Assembly (NCBI RefSeq): GCF_014384805.1
Contig: NZ_JACRSS010000004.1
Location: 1-64,000 of the forward strand
Length of the DNA: 64,000 nt
Direction: 5' to 3'
Source of the DNA: Guopingia tenuis
GTDB taxonomy: Bacteria > Bacillota > Clostridia > Christensenellales > Christensenellaceae
Every line of letters starts with the position of its first letter. Position 1 is the stretch's first letter. The notes beneath the pieces are model-generated. The model made no database searches. It was not told where the DNA came from and saw only the letters and a program-made list of their open reading frames with translations. The translations under genes and the position numbers were made by a program. Below, in pieces: positions 59,134-64,000 of the stretch.

Positions 59134-60102
59134 ATGGCAATGGAAGGCATGGTGCGGACGGTTCTTGGCGATATTGCACCCGCAGATCTGGGATGGTGCC
59201 AGTGCCATGAGCATGTGTTTTTGGAAAAGGGAAGATCTTTTGAGCTTCATAAAGCCCTTTTAATGGACGATTATGAAAAATCCCAAGCCGAGCTGTTTCT
59301 CTATAAAAACGCCGGGGGAAGTGCCTTGGTGGACGCCCAGCCGGGCGGCGGCGGGCGCATGGCGGAGCGGATGGTTCGTGCGGCAAAGGCGACCGGCCTT
59401 CATCTGATTGCCAGCGCCGGTTTTCATAAGACAGTGTTTTATTACGACGACAGCTTTCTGTTCCGGGAAAGTGAGGAGCAGCTGGCGGACCGTTTCATCC
59501 GGGAGATCGAAGAGGGAATGCTGAGCTCGCAGATGGATGGTGAGCGACGCCTGCCGGAAAAAGCGGGGATTTTGAAGGTGGCCGTGGATGAGGGCGGCCT
59601 GCACAGAGACGCTACCTATGAAAAGTTGTTTCATGCGGCAGCAGCCACGGTCAAGGCCACAGGTGTCAGCATTTTAGCCCATTTTGAAAAAAATTCGGAT
59701 GCTTTTGAAGTACTTCGATTTTTTGAGGACGCGGGGATTCCCGCCAACCGGCTGCTGGCCTGCCATCTGGATCGGACGCGCCATGACCTGGGATATCATA
59801 GGGAACTGGCGGCGGCGGGAGCCTATCTGGAATATGATACGATCAACCGACTGAAATATGTGAGCAATGAGCAGGAAATTGCGCTCATTCAGGGGATGCT
59901 GGAGGCTGGGTATCAAGATCAGCTGTTGTTTTCTCTGGACACGACCAACGAGCGCCTGGCCAGCTATGGCGCGCCCATGGGGCTGGATTTTATTTTGAAG
60001 CATTTTTCCGGGATGCTGGAGCAGGCCGGTGTTGGAAAAGAAATTTTGCGGCATGTGATGGTGGAAAACGCCGCCCGTGCCATTGCGATACAAGCGGTTT
60101 AA
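59134..60102 (+). CDS. Phosphotriesterase-family hydrolase, probable lactonase
   Basis: 322 residues from ATG 59134. Binuclear-metal residues are in place: HEH in CQCHEHVFLE near 26, the bridging Lys in GILKVAVDEGG near 150, His in ILAHFEKNSD near 182, His in CHLDRTRHD near 210 and Asp in SLDTTNER near 270. This is the PTE/Php group, many of which open sugar or sugar-phosphate lactones, rather than pesticide esterases. First gene of a five-gene operon, so it likely supplies an acid to the following enzymes. Cytoplasmic, no signal peptide. Confidence 0.85.
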   Translation: MAMEGMVRTVLGDIAPADLGWCQCHEHVFLEKGRSFELHKALLMDDYEKSQAELFLYKNAGGSALVDAQPGGGGRMAERMVRAAKATGLHLIASAGFHKTVFYYDDSFLFRESEEQLADRFIREIEEGMLSSQMDGERRLPEKAGILKVAVDEGGLHRDATYEKLFHAAAATVKATGVSILAHFEKNSDAFEVLRFFEDAGIPANRLLACHLDRTRHDLGYHRELAAAGAYLEYDTINRLKYVSNEQEIALIQGMLEAGYQDQLLFSLDTTNERLASYGAPMGLDFILKHFSGMLEQAGVGKEILRHVMVENAARAIAIQAV

Positions 60103-60129
60103 AAATAGAAAGTAAAGGAGAAAAGGACT

Positions 60130-61077
60130 ATGTTCAATTTTGAAAAGGCAACACAGCCGACGATCTATTTTATCGGCGTTACCACGGGAAGTTCCTCCAT
60201 CATGAAGGTGTTCCCCGAATGGGCAAAGGCAATGGGAATTCCGGATGCCGTGATCAAGGGCATCGATATTGAGATCCACGCGGAGCCGGAAGTTTACCGC
60301 AAGGTCGTCGACTTTATCAAGCATGACGAGCTTTCCTATGGCGCTCTTGTCACCACCCATAAGCTCGACCTCTATAAGGCATGCAGCGATATGTTCGAGT
60401 ATCTCGATCCCTATGCCCTGATGTTTGGCGAGCTGTCCTCGATTTCCAAAAAGGACGGCAAGCTCTGCGGCCATGCCAAGGACCCGATTTCCAGCGGCTA
60501 TGCCTTAAACGACTTTGTCCCCAAGAACTGGTGGAAGGATCACGGCGGCGATTTCTATGTGATCGGCGCGGGCGGCAGCGCCATTTCCATGGGCGCGTTC
60601 CTCATGCGCGAGGAATTTGCGGGCAACTATCCGGGGCGGATCATCTGTTCCAACCGTTCCCAGCCGCGGCTCACGGAGATGGAGAAAATCTTTTCCAAGC
60701 TGAAGCCGGAGGGCGTGGAGCTGCAATACCACCTCTGCCCGGAATATGAGCAGAACGACGCGGTTTTGAAAACTATCAAGCCCTATTCGGTCATCGTCAA
60801 CGCTACTGGTCTGGGCAAGGACCGCCCGGGTTCCCCGCTGACGGACGCCTGCGAGTTCCCGGAAAACAGCCTGGTCTGGGAAATTAACTACCGCGGAGAG
60901 CGGCGGTTCATGTATCAGGCGCTGGAACAGAAGGAAGCAAAGAACCTGCATGTGGAGGATGGCTGGCGCTACTTCATCTATGGCTGGACTCAGGTTATCA
61001 GCGAGGTGTTCCATATTCCGATCGAAGGGGAGCTTCTCGACAAGCTGGATGATATCGCCTCGGGATTCCGCAAATAA
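60130..61077 (+). CDS. Shikimate dehydrogenase-superfamily protein
   Basis: 315 residues. The N-terminal substrate domain has FIGVTTGSSSIMKVFPEWAKAMG near 14 and VTTHKLDLYKA near 78, with Thr-x-Lys as in the shikimate site; the Rossmann domain has VIGAGGSAISMGAF near 144 and ICSNRSQPRL near 170, and VNATGLGKDRPGSP near 228. The active-site Lys is kept but the substrate loop differs (no SGR/NTD pattern), so an analogue such as a sugar-acid or keto-acid reducing enzyme is more likely than AroE. Its neighbours are not aromatic-pathway genes. Confidence 0.75.
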   Translation: MFNFEKATQPTIYFIGVTTGSSSIMKVFPEWAKAMGIPDAVIKGIDIEIHAEPEVYRKVVDFIKHDELSYGALVTTHKLDLYKACSDMFEYLDPYALMFGELSSISKKDGKLCGHAKDPISSGYALNDFVPKNWWKDHGGDFYVIGAGGSAISMGAFLMREEFAGNYPGRIICSNRSQPRLTEMEKIFSKLKPEGVELQYHLCPEYEQNDAVLKTIKPYSVIVNATGLGKDRPGSPLTDACEFPENSLVWEINYRGERRFMYQALEQKEAKNLHVEDGWRYFIYGWTQVISEVFHIPIEGELLDKLDDIASGFRK

Positions 61078-61086
61078 AGCCTGAAA

Positions 61087-61112
61087 AGAGGGGCGGCATC
61101 CCGCCGCTCTCT
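61087..61112 (+). promoter_or_regulatory. Hairpin between operon genes 2 and 3
   Basis: GAGGGGCGGCATCCCGCCGCTCTC folds into a GC-rich stem without a T-run, so it may slow decay or partly attenuate transcription. Confidence 0.45.
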
Positions 61113-61147
61113 CATGCAGATAGAAATGAAAAAAGGAGAAAAAAGAA

Positions 61148-61741
61148 ATGGGCAATAAAAATTCGGAAATTTTTGATTATGTACGGGGATTTACCTGCGA
61201 TTTTGACTCGGTGACCGGCGTTTCCAAGACGGCGGTTCCCACGTCCCGCAAGCTTTCCCAGATGAAGGGCATGTTCGCAGACGACGCGGCTTATGCGGCG
61301 GCGCTGGAGAAAGAGGACACGGTGGTCTATGATTTCTATGAAATGGGCGCTCCCGAGAGCGAGGGCGAAATCGCCATGGGTACTTCCATCCTGCATCCCG
61401 GAAAGATAGGCGACGAATATTATTTCACCAAGGGCCATTATCACAGCAAGCTGGATACCGCCGAAGCATACTACTGCATGAGCGGCGAGGGCTTCATGCT
61501 CATCGAGAATCCGGAAGGCGACTGGCGCGCGATCCCCATGAAGGGCGGCGAGGCGGTCTATGTTCCCAAACGCTATGCCCACCGCACGGTCAACACCGGC
61601 AAAACCGACCTGGTGACCTTCTTTGCTTTCGGCGGCGAAGCCGGCCATGACTATGGCACCATTGAAACAAAGGGATACCGCAAGCTGATCGTGGAGCGGG
61701 ACGGCAAGCCGGAGATCATCGACAATCCCAAGTGGAAATAA
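61148..61741 (+). CDS. Cupin-type glucose-6-phosphate isomerase-like protein
   Basis: 197 residues; AAAGGAG upstream of ATG 61148. It has the archaeal PgiA-type cupin: TSILHPGKIGDEYYFTKGHYHSKLDTAEAYYCMSGEG near 79-115, where GHYH and the Glu in DTAEAYY supply metal ligands, and a second cupin motif YVPKRYAHRTVN near 138-150. Such proteins isomerise glucose/fructose 6-phosphate in archaea. In a sugar-acid operon it may isomerise another phosphorylated or free keto-sugar. Ordinary PGI is not in the window. Confidence 0.8.
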   Translation: MGNKNSEIFDYVRGFTCDFDSVTGVSKTAVPTSRKLSQMKGMFADDAAYAAALEKEDTVVYDFYEMGAPESEGEIAMGTSILHPGKIGDEYYFTKGHYHSKLDTAEAYYCMSGEGFMLIENPEGDWRAIPMKGGEAVYVPKRYAHRTVNTGKTDLVTFFAFGGEAGHDYGTIETKGYRKLIVERDGKPEIIDNPKWK

Positions 61742-61756
61742 GGGGAGGATGCGGCA

Positions 61757-62713
61757 ATGAAAATTTTAGTGACGCCGACTTCCTTTGGAAAGCCGGAAAA
61801 TGCGAAATCCCGGGAGCTTCTGGAGAGCTTTGCGGACGAAGTTGTCTATAACGATCTGGGGCGTCCGCTCCAGCCCGAAGAGATCCTCGAGCGCCTGGAC
61901 GGCGTGGACGGATACCTGGCGGGCGTAGATTATATCACGGCGGAGGTCATTGAGAAGGCCCCGGCTTCCCTGAAGGTGATTTCCCGCTATGGCGCGGGGG
62001 TAGACCGGGTGGATATCCCGGCAGCTACCAAGAAGGGAATCAAGGTGACCTTCACGCCCGGAACCAACTCGATTGCCGTCTGCGAGCTGGCCTTTTCCCT
62101 CATGCTGGCTTCGGCCCGGAGCATTCCGCGCCTGAATGATGCCGTGCATAAGGGCGAATGGCCCCGCAACCAGGGCATTGAGCTTTATGGAAAAACGCTG
62201 GGCATTGTGGGACTGGGCCATATTGGCAAAAACCTGGCGCTGCGCGCCCAGGCCTTTGGCATGAAGGTTGTGGCCTATGACCCATATCTGGATGAAAGCT
62301 TTGTGAAGGAAAACGGAATGGAAGCGGGCGATCTGGAATTTGTCGTGAAGCAGGCCAATTTCCTCTCCCTGCATGTTCCCTTCACGCCCGAAACCAAGCA
62401 TATGATCGATGCGGAGATGATCGCAAAAATGCCCGACCGCGCCGTTATTATCAACACGGCCCGGGGCGGCATCATCGATGAAGAAGCTCTGGCGGCGGCG
62501 CTGGAATCCGGGAAGATCGCTGCGGCGGCTCTCGATGCCTTTGAGCAGGAGCCGGTGGTGGATTCCCCGCTTCTCAAATTTGATAATGTCATCATGACGC
62601 CTCACACCGGCGCGCATACCAGCGAAGCTGTGAAGGCCATGGGCGCTCTGGCAGCGCAGAACGTCATCGATGTGCTGACGGGAAAAGAATGCAAATACAT
62701 CCTGAATAAATAA
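61757..62713 (+). CDS. D-isomer-specific 2-hydroxyacid dehydrogenase
   Basis: 318 residues. NAD-binding GLGHIGKNLALRAQAFGMKVVAYDPY near 151-178, catalytic Arg in NTARGGIIDEEAL near 234, Glu in the FEQEPV stretch and His in MTPHTGAHTSEA near 282 are all as in phosphoglycerate dehydrogenase-like enzymes. The length of about 320 lacks the ACT regulatory domain of SerA. It probably oxidises a 2-hydroxy sugar acid from the preceding steps, or reduces the keto acid, with NAD. The gene is 15 bases after the cupin gene. Confidence 0.88.
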   Translation: MKILVTPTSFGKPENAKSRELLESFADEVVYNDLGRPLQPEEILERLDGVDGYLAGVDYITAEVIEKAPASLKVISRYGAGVDRVDIPAATKKGIKVTFTPGTNSIAVCELAFSLMLASARSIPRLNDAVHKGEWPRNQGIELYGKTLGIVGLGHIGKNLALRAQAFGMKVVAYDPYLDESFVKENGMEAGDLEFVVKQANFLSLHVPFTPETKHMIDAEMIAKMPDRAVIINTARGGIIDEEALAAALESGKIAAAALDAFEQEPVVDSPLLKFDNVIMTPHTGAHTSEAVKAMGALAAQNVIDVLTGKECKYILNK

Positions 62714-62726
62714 AAAAAGGAGATAG

Positions 62727-63386
62727 ATGAACATGGATAAGAACAAAATTTTGCAGATGCTGCAGGACTGCGGCGTTGTGGCGGTTGTCCGTGCGGACAG
62801 CGAGGATATGGCCTTCAAAATTGCGGATGCCTGCATTGCCGGCGGCGTAAAAGGCATTGAAATCACCTTCACGGTTCCCGGCGCGGCGGATATCATCAAG
62901 GCTCTGACCCAGAAATATACCCCCGAGGAAATGATCGTCGGCGCGGGCACGGTTCTCGATCCCGAAACGGCGCGGGCAGCCATTCTGGCAGGCGCTAACT
63001 ATGTGGTTTCCCCCTGCCTGAACGTGGATACCGTGAAGCTCTGCAACCGCTATCAGATCGCCTGCATGGCGGGCGCTATGACCATCAAAGAGGCTGTGGA
63101 GTGCATGGAAGCCGGCTCGGATATCGTAAAGATCTTCCCCGGAAACCTGTTTGGGCCCAAGATCATCAAGGCTATCAAGGGACCCATCCCGCAGATGAAG
63201 ATGATGCCCACGGGCGGCGTAAATGCGGACAACGCGGCGGAATGGATCAAGGCCGGCGCTGTTGCCGTTGGCGCTGGCGGCGACCTGACGGCGGGCGCCA
63301 AGACCGGCGACTATGCTCAGGTGACCGAGGTTGCCAAGAAGATGGTGGCGGCGGTAGCCCAGGCGCGTGCGGAAATGAAGAAATAA
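62727..63386 (+). CDS. KDPG/KHG-type aldolase
   Basis: 219 residues; ATG 62727 or 62733 are both possible with AAGGAG at 62717-62722. The Eda family marks are present: VVAVVRADS near 18, GGVKGIEITFTVPGA near 36 (with the conserved Glu), VGAGTVLD near 73 and Lys in SDIVKIFPGNLFGP near 130 as the Schiff-base residue, then PTGGVNADN. It cleaves a 2-keto-3-deoxy sugar-acid phosphate to pyruvate and glyceraldehyde phosphate, or KHG. Last gene of the operon, closed by a terminator at 63396. A matching dehydratase and kinase are not seen here. Confidence 0.93.
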   Translation: MNMDKNKILQMLQDCGVVAVVRADSEDMAFKIADACIAGGVKGIEITFTVPGAADIIKALTQKYTPEEMIVGAGTVLDPETARAAILAGANYVVSPCLNVDTVKLCNRYQIACMAGAMTIKEAVECMEAGSDIVKIFPGNLFGPKIIKAIKGPIPQMKMMPTGGVNADNAAEWIKAGAVAVGAGGDLTAGAKTGDYAQVTEVAKKMVAAVAQARAEMKK

Positions 63387-63395
63387 GCAGAACAG

Positions 63396-63427
63396 CGAAA
63401 AACGCGGGAATTTTCCCGCGTTTTTTT
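63396..63427 (+). terminator. Terminator of the sugar-acid-like operon
   Basis: AAAACGCGGGAA, TT, TTCCCGCGTTTTTTT: 10-bp stem with a T-run, 10 bases after the aldolase stop. Confidence 0.9.
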
Positions 63428-63967
63428 GTTGGCCTGGAAACCACTTGCAGAGGCGGCTGGATATCCGGATCATGGGAAAAAGCTTTATAAGCAAGAATTA
63501 AATGAAAAGGTAAATTTCCCTTTCAAAGGCAGGGGAAGCAGGCGTTGGAGAAGATGGCTTTGCCGCTGCCATACCCATTTAGAACTCTATGCGAGCGGCT
63601 TAGCCAAAGACTCTTAAAAGTTGCATTATATAAAAAATCACAGAGAGAATATAGAAGAAATGGGAAATTTCGGGATGAGGACGATGCCTGTTCCGATAAA
63701 GAAGAGGTCAGAAGAAAAAATATATGCAGCGGAAAACAAAACGATATGGCGGGGATGGACTACGGCGGACGGCCAGCACAAAGGAAATACCCAGTTTCAG
63801 AAAGATGATGCTGTTTTCTGCGGTTATGATGCACCTTTTTGGCCGGGGGCCTTCGCTCTGAGGGAATCCCAGGGGCGAAGGAGGAACCCTCAGCTGGGCG
63901 CAAAGAGGATGTCTGCCTGGCGGAAAGGCGATAAAACGGGGGTTTTGTCGGATAGCGGAAGAAAGCT
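63428..63967. other. No gene accepted near the right edge
   Basis: About 540 bases. A plus-strand frame of 87 codons (63545-63808) is basic and low in recognisable structure; no ribosome site was found. Confidence 0.45.
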
Positions 63968-63995
63968 TTGCATCCCTCTGCTTTTTTGTTATACT
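63968..63995 (+). promoter_or_regulatory. Probable promoter pointing out of the window
   Basis: TTGCAT 63968-63973, 16 bases, TATACT 63990-63995, 5 bases from the edge. Confidence 0.6.
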
Positions 63996-64000
63996 GTCTC

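Overview
This 64 kb window comes from a chromosome of an anaerobic, fermentative Gram-positive bacterium, most likely class Clostridia. The evidence is the strong GGAGG-type ribosome sites, the CIRCE-controlled hrcA-grpE-dnaK-dnaJ cluster, a Rex redox repressor, a GlpP antiterminator, a clostridial-type monomeric [FeFe] hydrogenase and a large flavin/iron-sulfur electron-transfer operon. No rRNA, CRISPR array or complete prophage is visible. The genus cannot be fixed from this sequence alone.

Region by region. Positions 1-4.1 kb are AT-rich and foreign in character: an IS3-like transposase start, a serine-recombinase tail, a three-gene conflict system of the ABC-three-component (ABC-3C) type (Mrr-like nuclease, small middle component, DUF3732-type ABC ATPase) and a broken TIR-like effector fragment. 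Positions 4.4-7.3 kb hold an autoregulated PadR operon with a DUF1700 membrane protein and two short-chain dehydrogenases. Positions 7.5-17 kb hold four tRNA genes (Met, Glu, Val, Ala), an NSS-family transporter, a sugar acetyltransferase, an XRE/mini-ImmA locus facing a 38-residue membrane peptide, and a flippase-TIM barrel-Xaa-Pro peptidase-efp cluster. A family of palindromic repeats sits directly after tRNA genes here.

Positions 17.4-29.8 kb are the centrepiece: one minus-strand operon, apparently rex - LDH/MDH-family dehydrogenase - fumC - hdrB - hdrC - hdrA - mvhD/flxD - two Fe-S subunits - flxA - frdB - frdA - small membrane protein. It joins a complete Flx-Hdr electron-bifurcation module to a soluble, membrane-anchor-free fumarate reductase and to the enzymes that make fumarate from oxaloacetate. 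The LDH-like enzyme has Arg where lactate dehydrogenases have Gln102, so it may be a malate dehydrogenase. The FrdA has lost the covalent-flavin histidine, which points to one-way fumarate reduction. The inferred job is NADH-driven fumarate reduction coupled to ferredoxin reduction.

Positions 29.8-44.7 kb hold ordinary metabolic and housekeeping genes: two HAD phosphatases, a metallophosphoesterase, a foldase lipoprotein, NADP-isocitrate dehydrogenase, an iron alcohol dehydrogenase with a divergent MerR regulator, a LUD protein, lepA and hemW. Positions 45.3-51.9 kb hold the heat-shock cluster and the hydrogenase. Positions 51.9-55.8 kb are a minus-strand glycerol-3-phosphate oxidation operon with a leader terminator that GlpP probably reads through. 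Positions 55.8-58.1 kb hold a NadE-PncA fusion (NAD synthetase joined to nicotinamidase) and a DeoR regulator. Positions 59.1-63.4 kb hold a five-gene sugar-acid-like catabolic operon (phosphotriesterase-family lactonase, shikimate-dehydrogenase-like protein, cupin isomerase, D-2-hydroxyacid dehydrogenase, KDPG-type aldolase) whose substrate I cannot name.

All calls rest on reading the sequence and recognising family motifs; no database search was run.
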